In this document: positions 8,892-17,761 of the stretch, in pieces | How the letters are laid out: every line of letters starts with the position of its first letter | Numbering within the stretch: position 1 is the stretch's first letter | Source: Mycobacterium palustre | Lineage (GTDB): Bacteria; Actinomycetota; Actinomycetes; Mycobacteriales; Mycobacteriaceae | Direction: 5' to 3' | Assembly (NCBI RefSeq): GCF_002101785.1 | Contig: NZ_LQPJ01000121.1 | Span: 1-64,000, forward strand | DNA: 64,000 nt | Notes under the pieces: generated by a model | What the model saw: the letters and a program-made list of their open reading frames with translations, nothing else | Databases searched by the model: none | What the model was told of the DNA's origin: nothing | Made by a program: the position numbers and the translations under genes

Positions 8892-9244
8892 CAGACCCGT
8901 GGATCTAGCGAGGTCGACAAGATGGTCACCTTGAACAGGCGTCCGTTGGCGTCGGTGAAAGGCATTGCGCCGCCGATGATGTCGTAGGGCTGGCCGTCGA
9001 CGATGATCCGGCCGGTTGACGCCGCAGCCGCGGCAGCCGCCGCCGGTGGCGCGGTGGTCTTCCAAATCTGCGTCCCGGTGTCCACTTCGAGATACTCGGG
9101 CGTCTCTTCGGACTTCAGCGGCCGGTGCCGGCAGCCGCGCACCACCACATTCGGGGTGCTCTTCCTTCCGATACCCAACGCGTTGACGTCGGTGGACGAT
9201 TCGTTGATCGTCACGAACGTCACCGCTTGGTTGCCGAAACTCAC
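8891..9244 (-). CDS. Putative head-tail stopper (head closure) protein
   Basis: A 117-residue protein starting at GTG 9244, where GTGA overlaps the stop of the adaptor gene; its own stop overlaps the next ATG. It contains a run of eight alanines in the middle and a C-terminal IIVDGQPYDIIGGAMPF block that fits small beta-barrel stopper proteins. The name depends mainly on gene order (adaptor, stopper, gp10-like, terminator, major tail) and size. Confidence 0.65.
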   Translation of the reverse strand: MSFGNQAVTFVTINESSTDVNALGIGRKSTPNVVVRGCRHRPLKSEETPEYLEVDTGTQIWKTTAPPAAAAAAAASTGRIIVDGQPYDIIGGAMPFTDANGRLFKVTILSTSLDPRV

Positions 9245-9846
9245 CGGACTTGCTCGATCCGGTACGGGTCGATGATTTCGTGGTTGAGCATGTCGAACGC
9301 CGCCTGGTTGGCGGGGTCGCCGATCGTGTTCATCCACCGGTAAACGACGTCGTCTACCTTCTTCTCGATCATGGGCCCGCTATTGCCGGCCACCGCGCCG
9401 ACAGCCGCGGCCTCGCGGTCGATCAGCTCGAGCACCGCCGACTGCCAGTCCCACGCGTCGGCGTAGCCGTGCTCCATGCGCACCTCGATCGACCCGTAGT
9501 GGTGCGACCAACGGGCGCCCGACTTCTTGCGCACCAGCCCGGCTTTCGACCATTCCAGCGTGGACACGTCGAGCTCGACGCCGTCCTCGGTGACCGACTG
9601 CAGCTCAACGAGTTGCAGGGTCGGCAGCGACAGAAGCCGCCGGCCAGGCCCGTCCAGGGTGACGGTGTCTACACCAACCGGCGTGACGCGCCACCCGCAA
9701 TAGCGCCGCACTGCCGCGAGGGCACCGCGCAACAGCCTGGCCGTCTCGTCGTCGTCCGCCAGCAGGCGGCCGCCGGTGTACTGCTCGACATCTGCCGGAG
9801 TCAGCTCCTCGGTGGGCTGGCCCGGGTCGAAAGTGGGTTGCGACAC
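9241..9846 (-). CDS. Head-tail adaptor (connector) protein
   Basis: A 201-residue protein at the first position of the connector block. The N-terminus (LTPADVEQYTGGRLLADDDETARLLRGALAAVRRYCGWRV) is the helical adaptor core seen in gp6/gp15-type connectors of actinophages, followed by a beta-rich middle (VDTVTLDGPGRRLLSLPTLQLVEL). It probably forms the ring that docks under the portal. It is translationally coupled to the stopper gene. Confidence 0.8.
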   Translation of the reverse strand: MSQPTFDPGQPTEELTPADVEQYTGGRLLADDDETARLLRGALAAVRRYCGWRVTPVGVDTVTLDGPGRRLLSLPTLQLVELQSVTEDGVELDVSTLEWSKAGLVRKKSGARWSHHYGSIEVRMEHGYADAWDWQSAVLELIDREAAAVGAVAGNSGPMIEKKVDDVVYRWMNTIGDPANQAAFDMLNHEIIDPYRIEQVR

Positions 9847-9880
9847 CCGAAGCCTCTACCTGACTACGCGCCGTTGGCCA

Positions 9881-10297
9881 TCAGGAACGCGCCACGGGGT
9901 GCAGGCTGCCGTTACCCAGCACCGCCGTCGCCACCAGCACGCCGCCGCTGGTGGCCCCGGTCGCGGTGCAGACCAGCCGCACGTAGCGCTTCGTCGGCAG
10001 CACGCCGAACGATCTCAACGCGTTGTCGTCGCTGGCCGAGTCGAACGTCGGCACCGAACCGAGAACCCGGCTCGAATCCACCGCAGCGAAATCGCCGTCG
10101 GTTGTCGTGTCCGACTCCTGCACCGTGAACGCGTAGCTGCCGTCCGTCAGAGCGCCCGCGGCGATCGCGAACAACACGTCGCGGAACCGGTTGTTGAACG
10201 CTGCGGTGTCCACTGCGGTTCCCTTGGTGGTCCCGGTCTGCACCGTCGCAACGGCCAGAGCCTGCTGGACTAGGGCATTGTCGTAAAGAGTCTGCAT
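9881..10297 (-). CDS. Phage head-region protein of unknown function
   Basis: A 138-residue protein from ATG 10297, with GAGGAGGG upstream. The sequence is rich in small residues, with a VRLVCTATGATSGGVLVATAVLG block near the C-terminus that recurs in small proteins next to capsid genes of actinophage-like prophages. It may be a decoration or head-completion protein. Only position and composition support this. Confidence 0.6.
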   Translation of the reverse strand: MQTLYDNALVQQALAVATVQTGTTKGTAVDTAAFNNRFRDVLFAIAAGALTDGSYAFTVQESDTTTDGDFAAVDSSRVLGSVPTFDSASDDNALRSFGVLPTKRYVRLVCTATGATSGGVLVATAVLGNGSLHPVARS

Positions 10298-10335
10298 GTC
10301 GTGGCCCTCCTCGTGGGCAGCTGGTTGTGCGGAAC

Positions 10336-10626
10336 CTATTCGCTGGCAGGCGATTCGGGCTGTGCAGGATGCTCGGTGCGCGCCGGCTTCTCGCTGGCGT
10401 CGGAGCGCAGCCGGGGCCGGGCGCGGCGCTCGCCGGGCGCGGCGCTCGCGGTCTCCGCGGCACGGTTCGCGGCGGCCACGGCCGGCTCGAACAGGTGCTC
10501 GCGGCCCTTGAAATCGGGGTCGTCGTCGGCGATCAGGGAATTGTCGCCGTGCGGCGTGAAGGTTCGGGGCAGCCCACTGTGGCCCGTGAATGTGAACGGC
10601 TCTTTCGCGCGGTATATCTCGGCCAT
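10336..10626 (-). CDS. Small hydrophilic head-module protein
   Basis: A 96-residue protein between the capsid and connector genes. The first ~45 residues have some structure (AKEPFTFTGHSGLPRTFTPHGD); the rest is disordered, rich in Ala, Glu, Arg and Pro. I do not recognise a function. Similar short proteins with a beta strand start and disordered tail are common just after capsid genes. Confidence 0.5.
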   Translation of the reverse strand: MAEIYRAKEPFTFTGHSGLPRTFTPHGDNSLIADDDPDFKGREHLFEPAVAAANRAAETASAAPGERRARPRLRSDASEKPARTEHPAQPESPASE

Positions 10627-10711
10627 TAGACGACCATCTCCTCAAGAATGTCTGGGGGTTTCGTTGGGCGAGCGATGGTTTCGGCCGCCTGACTTGCGTT
10701 TCCAGAGAAGC

Positions 10712-10745
10712 GGGTGGCCCTGGCCTCTGGAAACCAGGGCCACCC
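10712..10745 (-). terminator. Perfect 12-bp hairpin downstream of capsid gene
   Basis: GGGTGGCCCTGG (10712-10723) pairs perfectly with 10734-10745 across a ten-base loop. It lies 50 bases past the capsid stop. There is no U-run. It likely acts as an attenuator or RNA-stabilising hairpin that raises capsid output over distal genes. Confidence 0.6.
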
Positions 10746-10747
10746 TA

Positions 10748-10768
10748 CTCGCCGTGATCAGCGGCGAG
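10748..10768 (-). terminator. Second hairpin downstream of capsid gene
   Basis: A seven-pair stem (10748-10754 with 10762-10768) and seven-base loop lie between the capsid stop and the larger hairpin, forming a tandem pair. Confidence 0.45.
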
Positions 10769-10794
10769 ATGTGTTGTTACAGAGTAGGTTCGGA

Positions 10795-12363
10795 CTATGT
10801 GATGTTCAAAAGCCTAAAGGCATTGGGGTTGACCACATCCGAACCAACCCTGTAGTAGGCGAACCACCCACGCTGACCCGTCGGCCGGCGACTGGAGCCC
10901 ACGAGGTGCGGAATGAACTCGATGGCCATCCCGAGACGGTCGGTGATCACAAAGTTCTGGAAGTCACCGATCGCCAGCGCGTAGTTCTCTGCCGACGCCG
11001 TGATGGTCCCGTCCATCGCCTCGGCCTCGAGAACGTCGCGCTCCAACAGGGCGCGTGGCCGACCCTCGCCCAGGTGCGCCCACAGGGCCGCGCCGCCGGC
11101 GGTGTCGAACTGCCGGATCTTGTGGTAGATCAGGTTGTTCGCGATCCACGAGGCGTTGGCGCGGTAGCGAGCCGGCAGAGCGCCGTGCAGGGCGTACACG
11201 TCGGCCAGGGCGAACGTGTCGGTGGTGGCCGAGTTCACCACGACCGACCCGCCGGCCGCCGCCAGGGCGGTGATCAGACCGGTTGGCTCAGCGCTGCCCG
11301 AACCGAGGATCAGCTTCGTGCCTTCGAGATCTTGCTTGCCGCCGGCCAGTAGCATGGCGACGTTCTGTGCCACGTTCTGCTCGTCGGCCATGGCCTCGAT
11401 GGAGATCGGAATGAACCCGCGGGCCATGTAGTTCGGGATCGACGGCTGCGCGAAGCTCGGCGAGTCGTCAGAGACCTCGCTGCCCTCGGGGTCGAACGAC
11501 CAGGTGACGTTCTGCGACGACACCCCGTGCCACACATCGCCGGTCGCGACGACCACGCGTGCGGCCGAACGGATCTCGCTCAGCACGCCCGAGCTGGTGA
11601 CGATCACCGTCGGGTCGAGCTGGAAGGGCACCAGGTAGCCGCCGGCGTTGTCGGTCAGCGACATGGCGCGGTACTCCTCTACCGCGGCCAGGGCGCGCTG
11701 CTCCTCCTGCGACAAGGTGTGCGCCTTGTTGGTGGCCATCTTCGACCACGCCCGCAGGTACGCCGGGCTCGAGGTGGCCAGGGCGTGCCGCGCCAGCTTC
11801 GAGTCCTTCGAGTCGAAGTTCTCGATGATGTCGGTCGCCGCGGAGCGGACCTTGTCGCTGGCGCACGGCATCTTCTCGATCGCGGCCAGGGCGCGGGCCC
11901 GGTACTCGTCGGCGACCGCACCGGGTTCGCGGCCCCAGGTACGCATCTCCGAGAGATTCCAGGGGTTGCGGAACCGCCGGTCCTCGATGCTGTCGGGCTC
12001 GAGGATGGCGTCGCGGTCGTAGTCGCCGCTTGCCGCCTGCGAGGAGCCGGCGCTGCCGCGCTCGGTGCGCAGGACGCTGCCCTGGTAGTGGCGCACGGCA
12101 GCGTCGACCTGGCCCTTGACGGACTTGACCTTCGCGAGATCGTCGGCACGCTCGAGGCGCTTGCGGTGCTCGTTGAGCGCCACCACCTCGTCACGCAGCT
12201 CGGCGAACTCGGCGTCCTGCTCGGGGGTCAGCGACCGGAGCTCGGCCAGTTCCGACATCCGGGCTTCGATGTCCTGGATGCGCGCGACGGCCTGGGAGTA
12301 CGTCATCGTCAGATCGCCGTCGCGGCGCTGCTCTTCCCCGTCGCGGGTTTCGGTGTCAGGCAT
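10795..12363 (-). CDS. HK97-fold major capsid protein
   Basis: A 522-residue protein from ATG 12363, with GAAAGGAAA upstream. The first ~120 residues are a coiled-coil delta domain (ARIQDIEARMSELAELRSL), normally removed by the prohead protease. The later region has HK97 capsid features: AGGYLVPFQLDPTVI, the spine-helix region, and RGWFAYYRVGSDVVNPNAFRLL at the C-terminus. The start overlaps the end of the protease gene by eight bases, the usual protease-then-capsid order. Two hairpins follow the gene. Confidence 0.92.
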   Translation of the reverse strand: MPDTETRDGEEQRRDGDLTMTYSQAVARIQDIEARMSELAELRSLTPEQDAEFAELRDEVVALNEHRKRLERADDLAKVKSVKGQVDAAVRHYQGSVLRTERGSAGSSQAASGDYDRDAILEPDSIEDRRFRNPWNLSEMRTWGREPGAVADEYRARALAAIEKMPCASDKVRSAATDIIENFDSKDSKLARHALATSSPAYLRAWSKMATNKAHTLSQEEQRALAAVEEYRAMSLTDNAGGYLVPFQLDPTVIVTSSGVLSEIRSAARVVVATGDVWHGVSSQNVTWSFDPEGSEVSDDSPSFAQPSIPNYMARGFIPISIEAMADEQNVAQNVAMLLAGGKQDLEGTKLILGSGSAEPTGLITALAAAGGSVVVNSATTDTFALADVYALHGALPARYRANASWIANNLIYHKIRQFDTAGGAALWAHLGEGRPRALLERDVLEAEAMDGTITASAENYALAIGDFQNFVITDRLGMAIEFIPHLVGSSRRPTGQRGWFAYYRVGSDVVNPNAFRLLNIT

Positions 12364-13648
12364 TGGATTTCCTTTCGGTGTAGTCATGTGCCTGGTGGAG
12401 GATTCCGCGCACTTCTGCGAGGACCATCTGGCGGTACCTCTCGCGCGATTTCGACGGGTGCTCACCGGCAGCCGGGGCGGCTGTGGATCGCGGCGCGTCA
12501 AGTTTCGACGGGTGCTCGCCGGCTGGCCTGCGGCCGGTGGCTCGCGGCGCGTCGATCTGGGACGGGCGCTGAGGCGCCGCACCGGCCACGAGCCGGTCGG
12601 CGAGTTGCTTTCTGTCCACGTCTTTGGAGCGGCCGGAGTCGCCATCTGCGGAGTCTCCGGCGCTGTCGTCGTCATCGTCTGGGTCGTAGACGCCCATCAG
12701 GTCCATCAGGTTGTCGACCTGAGTTTCGGCGGCCACGATCAGCGCGCAGGCCTGCGCCACAGGCTCGGGAAGTGTCGTCAGGTCCACTCCGGCGATCAGC
12801 GCGCTCGCCTGATCCAGCGTCGCGTCCAGGCCGCCGATCAACACCGAAGGGTCATCATCGGCGTCTTCGGCCGGCTCAGCAGCGCGGGCGCCGGCTTCGG
12901 CTTCGGCGCGATCGGCCATGAACACCGCGCGGGCCAACAATTCCCGCTGGCTGGGGTCCTTCAGTCGGCCGAGGTCGATGACCTTCGACCGCACACCGAC
13001 CGATGTGTCTGGGTAAGCCGGCCACACGACAGGGCCCATCTCGGGAACTCGCAGCTCCTTGAGCGTCCGGAGGGGCAGCTGCTCCTCGGGCCACTCGCCA
13101 AACCAGGCCTCGTCAAGGATCTGCATCAGCTGCATGTCATCACGAATCGGCTTGCCATCGGCGGTCTCCCACGCCTCGCGGACCACCTCGAAGCGGAATG
13201 ACATCCCGTTGATCGCGGGAGGATCTGCGGCGATAGCGTCACGGACCGGCAGCATCAGCCAGTTGTCAAAAATCCGGGCCACGATGTGCGCGCCGCCTTC
13301 CGGCGCGAGCACCGGATCGGTTTCTTCGGCGATCGACCGCAGCGACGCGATCGGGATTGACCCGATCAGTGGGTGCCGACCGTGATCGAACTGCACCTTC
13401 GGCGGCGACTCGCGGAACGACTTCTTCATCGAACCCGGCGCGATCTGCTCCCGGAACCGGCCCTCCCAGCTGTCGATGACGGTTATCCGGTTGAAGACGG
13501 CGCCATAGCCATCAAGTGTCAGCCCATCGTTGGGCTCACCGCTGTCGGCGGCGTCGCGGACAAGACGAAAGGGCGCTTCGCGCACGCTTTGCGCCGGCGG
13601 CCGCGTCTCGCGGCGCTCCTCGCGCCTATTGAGTTGGCGTAGCGCCAT
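12356..13648 (-). CDS. HK97-family prohead protease
   Basis: A 430-residue protein. The N-terminal ~220 residues are the S78-type protease: VQFDHGRHPLIG gives the candidate catalytic His89 and INGMSFRF the candidate Ser150. The C-terminal ~200 residues are acidic and low-complexity, including a duplicated AGEHPSK segment (about residues 373 and 393), and may serve as scaffold. It overlaps the portal gene by 23 bases and the capsid gene by eight. It should cut the capsid delta domain during head maturation. Confidence 0.9.
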   Translation of the reverse strand: MALRQLNRREERRETRPPAQSVREAPFRLVRDAADSGEPNDGLTLDGYGAVFNRITVIDSWEGRFREQIAPGSMKKSFRESPPKVQFDHGRHPLIGSIPIASLRSIAEETDPVLAPEGGAHIVARIFDNWLMLPVRDAIAADPPAINGMSFRFEVVREAWETADGKPIRDDMQLMQILDEAWFGEWPEEQLPLRTLKELRVPEMGPVVWPAYPDTSVGVRSKVIDLGRLKDPSQRELLARAVFMADRAEAEAGARAAEPAEDADDDPSVLIGGLDATLDQASALIAGVDLTTLPEPVAQACALIVAAETQVDNLMDLMGVYDPDDDDDSAGDSADGDSGRSKDVDRKQLADRLVAGAAPQRPSQIDAPRATGRRPAGEHPSKLDAPRSTAAPAAGEHPSKSRERYRQMVLAEVRGILHQAHDYTERKSNA

Positions 13649-15077
13649 TAGTGGAACCTCCCTGTTGGGAATCGGTCACCAAGACCGGTTTCAGATCGGG
13701 GGCTTGACCGGTTGGTTGTTGCAGCTGAACGCTGTACATGCCGGAATGCTTAAGCAATCCGAAGTCATTGGCCTCGACAGCGGCCACGACCGAGTCGGGT
13801 ATGTAGCCCGCCGTGATCAGCGTGTTGATGGTGGCCGCCCTGGTGCTCTGGATCTCGGCGGCGTCGCTCTCATCCTCCCGCAGGAACGGCACGTCGGTGG
13901 TGTCGTACCAGAGGCGCACGTCCGGCCGCGGGGGTTTGACTATCTGTGCCATCGACCCAGACATGTTCTGCCACAATGGATGTGCGGTGCCGTCGGCGAA
14001 CCGGCGGCGGGCCTGACCATAGTTACTGTAGGTCGCTGCGGCCAAACCTTCTGAGAGACCTACGATTACGGGCGGAACACCGGCCGCTGCGGCGATGCGT
14101 GTCTCGCCACCGCCGCGGACTTGCTTGAAATCAATCTGACGTAGGTTAGACCCGACCACGGTTACGTCGGCACCGGGGTAGAGATTCAGTGCCTTGTAGG
14201 CATTTTCGACGCCGGTGTACTCTTCTTTGAATTCCTCCAGCCAGTGTTTGACCTTTTCTTCGGTCGCGCCAGCCACGTGCTTGATGACCATGTTCGGGCT
14301 TGCGCCGTTGTCGAAGAACTTGCGCTGGTGCCGCGTCATCGCCTGGTCGGCCTGAATCTCCCGCAGGATCGGCGTCAGCCAGGACATGCCACGGAAGTTC
14401 GCGAACGGGTCGACAATCGGGTGGAAGTGCGCGACCTCGTCGGCCAGGAATCCGACCGGCTCGCCGTCGCCGGTGCCACGCTCGGTGTAGACGTAACCCA
14501 GTTTGCGCCAACCCAGTTGGCCGCCGCCCACCTCGTTGCCGCCCCCGCGGACCATGCGCGGCTCGACCACGATGTCAACCCAGTCCGGGCGCATCCGCAC
14601 CAGCTCGGTGTTCGGATCATTCGTGCCGAGCCGGGCCAGCGGCGTGTCTTTGTACCAGTAGGAGTTTCCGGCCAGGTCGGCGTCATTAATGGTGCGCGAC
14701 AACAGATCCTGCGTGGTACCGCCCGTCCACGGGGTTTCCAGGATCGCGAGATCCGGGGTTCCGAACAGCTCCGACGGCTTTCCCTGGCGGATCTGCTGCC
14801 ACTGGAACCGGATCGTCGAGAATACGAGCTGGCGCACCAGCATGCACGCAAACACCACGCCGTTCGCCTGGTAGGCCGCCGCTCCCAGCCCCACGAAGTT
14901 GTTGGGCGCCAGCTCTGTTTCTTGGCCGCCGAGCGTCTGGATGATGCCGTTGGTGCCCGCATAACCGAGCCCGTAGCCAACACCGTTGTAAGTGAACTGG
15001 TTCCAGAGGCTGATGTAGTCGTCGATCGTCGAGATGTCCCGGCGTCCGCGACCAAGCATGCGCTCCAGCAGGTTCAC
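13626..15077 (-). CDS. Phage portal protein
   Basis: A 483-residue protein in the position between terminase and protease. Family-like segments include the N-terminal Tyr/Gly-rich region, YKDTPLARL, DEVAHFHPIVDPFANFRGMSWL and RKFFDNGASPNMV, which match HK97-type portals. It forms the dodecameric ring for DNA packaging and exit. The start overlaps the upstream small membrane protein gene by four bases. Confidence 0.92.
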   Translation of the reverse strand: MNLLERMLGRGRRDISTIDDYISLWNQFTYNGVGYGLGYAGTNGIIQTLGGQETELAPNNFVGLGAAAYQANGVVFACMLVRQLVFSTIRFQWQQIRQGKPSELFGTPDLAILETPWTGGTTQDLLSRTINDADLAGNSYWYKDTPLARLGTNDPNTELVRMRPDWVDIVVEPRMVRGGGNEVGGGQLGWRKLGYVYTERGTGDGEPVGFLADEVAHFHPIVDPFANFRGMSWLTPILREIQADQAMTRHQRKFFDNGASPNMVIKHVAGATEEKVKHWLEEFKEEYTGVENAYKALNLYPGADVTVVGSNLRQIDFKQVRGGGETRIAAAAGVPPVIVGLSEGLAAATYSNYGQARRRFADGTAHPLWQNMSGSMAQIVKPPRPDVRLWYDTTDVPFLREDESDAAEIQSTRAATINTLITAGYIPDSVVAAVEANDFGLLKHSGMYSVQLQQPTGQAPDLKPVLVTDSQQGGSTNGATPTQ

Positions 15078-15295
15078 GGACCCACCTGGAAACCGTCACG
15101 CCGCGCGCCTTTACGCGGGCCGCTAGCTGCGGGGTCGTACAGCAGCACGACGAGCGCGGTGATCCACACACCCGCACTGATCAGCGCCCACGCCAGGCCG
15201 ACGAGCAGCCCGATACCGGTGATGATCAGTGCGCCGGCCACCGCGGCCGCGACTAGCGCATGCAGTGCTGTCACGAGTCTCCTGAAGGTTGTCAT
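15074..15295 (-). CDS. Small two-helix membrane protein
   Basis: A 73-residue protein from ATG 15295. Two hydrophobic helices cover about residues 8-52, followed by a basic tail (GPRKGARRDG). It lies between terminase and portal and overlaps portal by four bases. Function unknown. A membrane protein is unusual inside the packaging module, but the coupling argues that it is real. Confidence 0.65.
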   Translation of the reverse strand: MTTFRRLVTALHALVAAAVAGALIITGIGLLVGLAWALISAGVWITALVVLLYDPAASGPRKGARRDGFQVGP

Positions 15296-15312
15296 GGAAC
15301 AGCGCGGGGCGG

Positions 15313-17049
15313 CTAGCTCATGAAGCCCCAGACCTCGACCTGTTCCGGTTGATTCGCGATCGCGCGGGCGAGCGCCATGATCAGCGCCACCACGCCGTCG
15401 ATCTTGTCGCCGGCGTTGGTCTTGTCCGGCTTGACGTTCCCGGCCGGATCCATCGCGACCGCGAAGTTGTCGACCTCCCACCGCAGCAGCGGGTTGCCGC
15501 CGTGGCGGATCACCGGCCGTACCGGCAGCCCGTCGTCGTCGACCTTTGCGCCGAGCTTGATGAGCCGCTGCAAATCCTTTGTTGGCGCCGACATGCTCGC
15601 GAAGCCCTGGCCCATGGTGATCATGGGCGCGCCGTCGTTGAGCAGGTCGTTGACGAGCTGCTGGGCATTCCACCGGTCGTAGGCGATCTCCTGGACCAGG
15701 AACTCCTCGCGGTCGCGGTTGATCTGCGCCTTGATGAAGTCGTAGTCGGTGACGTTGCCCGGTGTGGTCGTCAGCCAGCCCTGCTTGACCCAGACCGACG
15801 CGGCGTTGGCCGTGCGGTTGTCCAGATCCTCGATCGAGTCTTCGGGCGCCCAGTGGCGCATCAGGACGTCGAACTCGCCGGTGTCGGTTGGGAACACCCA
15901 CGCCAGCGCGCAGAGGTCCGACGTCGAACCGAGGTCCAGGCCGCCGAAGCACGAGCGGCCCTTGAGGCGTTCGACATCGACCATGCTGGCGTTGACATCC
16001 CACTCGCCGACGTCGAGGTAGCGCGTCTCCTGCTTGGTGCGGATCCCCAGGTGCAGCCGCTTGTAGCGGGCCAGCTCAGCAGGGCTCTCCTTTGCCTTCT
16101 CCGCGGCGGCCCGCATGTACCGCCAGGTCGGCGATATTCCCACACCCGGGTTCGCCTTCTTGATGGTCTCGTCGGAGAACGGGTCGTCGGTTTCCTCGGC
16201 GGCGAACACCACGCCGTAAGTGCTCGGATCCTTCAGGACGCGCTTGGCGAGCTTCTCGATCCGGCTGCGCTTCTCGTCGTACGGTGTGTGCCGCTTGCCG
16301 GCGTCGGCCGTTGTGATGAACACGATTAGCGGCTGCTCGCGGGAACCTGTGCCGGTTTCTAGCGCTTCGATCAGCGCCATCCTCTTGTGTAGGTGCAGCT
16401 CGTCGACGATCGCCCCGTGGATGTCGGCGCCGTGCTGGGCGTCGCCAGCGTTGGCGATCGGCTGGAAATAGCTGCCTGTCGCCGGGTGGGTGATCCGATG
16501 CTTGAGCGGCCGCAGATGGCGGCGCAGTCCGGGTGACTTGTTCACCAACTGTCGGATCGGCTCAAAAACGAAACCGGCTTGGTCCCGCGTGGTCGCCGCG
16601 GCCAGAACCTGGGCGCCCATCTCGCCGTCGGCCCCGGTCAGGTGGATCCCGATGCCGCCTACGGTCGTACTTTTGCCGTTCTTCCTGGGCATGTCGAAGT
16701 AGGCGGTGTTGATGATCCGCACCCAGCGACCCGAGTCCGGCGAGCGGTGAAGCCATCCGAACACCGGGGCCAGCATGTAGGCGACCTGCCAGACATCCGG
16801 CTCGAACCGCTGACCAGCCAGCCGGCCCTTCGTGTGCCGCAGTTGGCGAAACGACGCCAGCACGTGGTCGACAGCCTCCGGGCTGAACCGCGCACCGGGC
16901 ACATCGCGCGGCTCCGGAGTCTTGATCAGCGGCGGGCAGTCCGGGATGTCGTAGCCGCGGTTCTCCAGGTACCAGGCGACTTCGGGGCTGATCTTCAGCG
17001 CATCGAGATCAGCTAGTGCCCACGGCGATGCTGATGTAAGTCGTGCCAT
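15313..17049 (-). CDS. Terminase large subunit
   Basis: A 578-residue DNA packaging motor. Walker A is PRKNGKST (residues 121-128) and Walker B is GAIVDEL with Asp216-Glu217. The nuclease domain begins near GGLDLGSTSDLCAL with Asp372 as a likely metal ligand, and the late LARAIANQPE lies close to the end. Length and order fit HK97-like terminases. The upstream base composition gives no strong ribosome binding site for the ATG at 17049. It pairs with the small subunit at 17758-18267, but a rightward gene lies between them. Confidence 0.93.
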   Translation of the reverse strand: MARLTSASPWALADLDALKISPEVAWYLENRGYDIPDCPPLIKTPEPRDVPGARFSPEAVDHVLASFRQLRHTKGRLAGQRFEPDVWQVAYMLAPVFGWLHRSPDSGRWVRIINTAYFDMPRKNGKSTTVGGIGIHLTGADGEMGAQVLAAATTRDQAGFVFEPIRQLVNKSPGLRRHLRPLKHRITHPATGSYFQPIANAGDAQHGADIHGAIVDELHLHKRMALIEALETGTGSREQPLIVFITTADAGKRHTPYDEKRSRIEKLAKRVLKDPSTYGVVFAAEETDDPFSDETIKKANPGVGISPTWRYMRAAAEKAKESPAELARYKRLHLGIRTKQETRYLDVGEWDVNASMVDVERLKGRSCFGGLDLGSTSDLCALAWVFPTDTGEFDVLMRHWAPEDSIEDLDNRTANAASVWVKQGWLTTTPGNVTDYDFIKAQINRDREEFLVQEIAYDRWNAQQLVNDLLNDGAPMITMGQGFASMSAPTKDLQRLIKLGAKVDDDGLPVRPVIRHGGNPLLRWEVDNFAVAMDPAGNVKPDKTNAGDKIDGVVALIMALARAIANQPEQVEVWGFMS

Positions 17050-17218
17050 CTATGCTTTGTATGCCGTTGCGTATACCATCGGACCCTTCCGTGTTGGGGT
17101 TCGATGATCTGGCCACCATCGCCGACAACGCGGGCTCGCTCATCGGCCTTTGCGACTGGCGTCCGCGATTCGGCCGCTTTACCGCGACCGTCGAGCGTGC
17201 CTCGAAAGCATCCGCCGC

Positions 17219-17761
17219 ATGAGCCCGTTCGAACCAGCTGGCGAGGTCGCCCGCTGGCGGACCTTATACGAGCTGTTAAACGAGCGCAGCATTGGCGACG
17301 TGCTTTCCTACGACACTATGGCCGAAGCCTTGCAACTCGACCCTTCCAAAGACCGCCACACAATCCAAGTCGCAATGCGCCGCGCCGCGAAAGAACTGGA
17401 ACTAGAGGACAAGCACGCCGTTGAGGCAGTTAAGAACGTCGGCTACCGCATCGTGGAGCCGGAGGAACACCTTCGGCTCGCCCGGCAACAGCAGCGGCGA
17501 TCCTCCCGCGCCCTCGTCCGCGGACATTCCAAGGTCGTCAACGTCGACCTATCCAACGTCGATCCTGAGATCCGGAACGCGTTTCAGGTCGTAGCATCAG
17601 CATTCGCGATGCAGATGGAATTCAACCGGCGCACGGACGTCCGCCAAAAGCAGCTCGAAACTGCGCTCGAAGCAGTGCGCGAGAAATCCACCCGCACCGA
17701 CGAAGAAGTCGCGGAGCTTCGCGAGCGGTTAGAGCGGCTGGAAAAGCGGGAGCGCGACTAG
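17219..17761 (+). CDS. Rightward DNA-binding-like protein between the terminase genes
   Basis: A 180-residue protein from ATG 17219; a TTG at 17150 would add 23 poorly supported residues. The N-terminal ~85 residues look like a winged-helix domain (ARWRTLYELLNERSIGDVLS, AMRRAAKELELEDKHAVE, NVGYRI), the middle has SKVVNVDLSNVDPEIRNAFQ, and the last ~45 residues are coiled coil (EEVAELRERLERLEKRERD). It is the only rightward gene in the late region, and its stop overlaps that of the terminase small subunit by four bases on the other strand. It may be expressed from its own promoter in the lysogen. Function unknown. Confidence 0.7.
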   Translation: MSPFEPAGEVARWRTLYELLNERSIGDVLSYDTMAEALQLDPSKDRHTIQVAMRRAAKELELEDKHAVEAVKNVGYRIVEPEEHLRLARQQQRRSSRALVRGHSKVVNVDLSNVDPEIRNAFQVVASAFAMQMEFNRRTDVRQKQLETALEAVREKSTRTDEEVAELRERLERLEKRERD

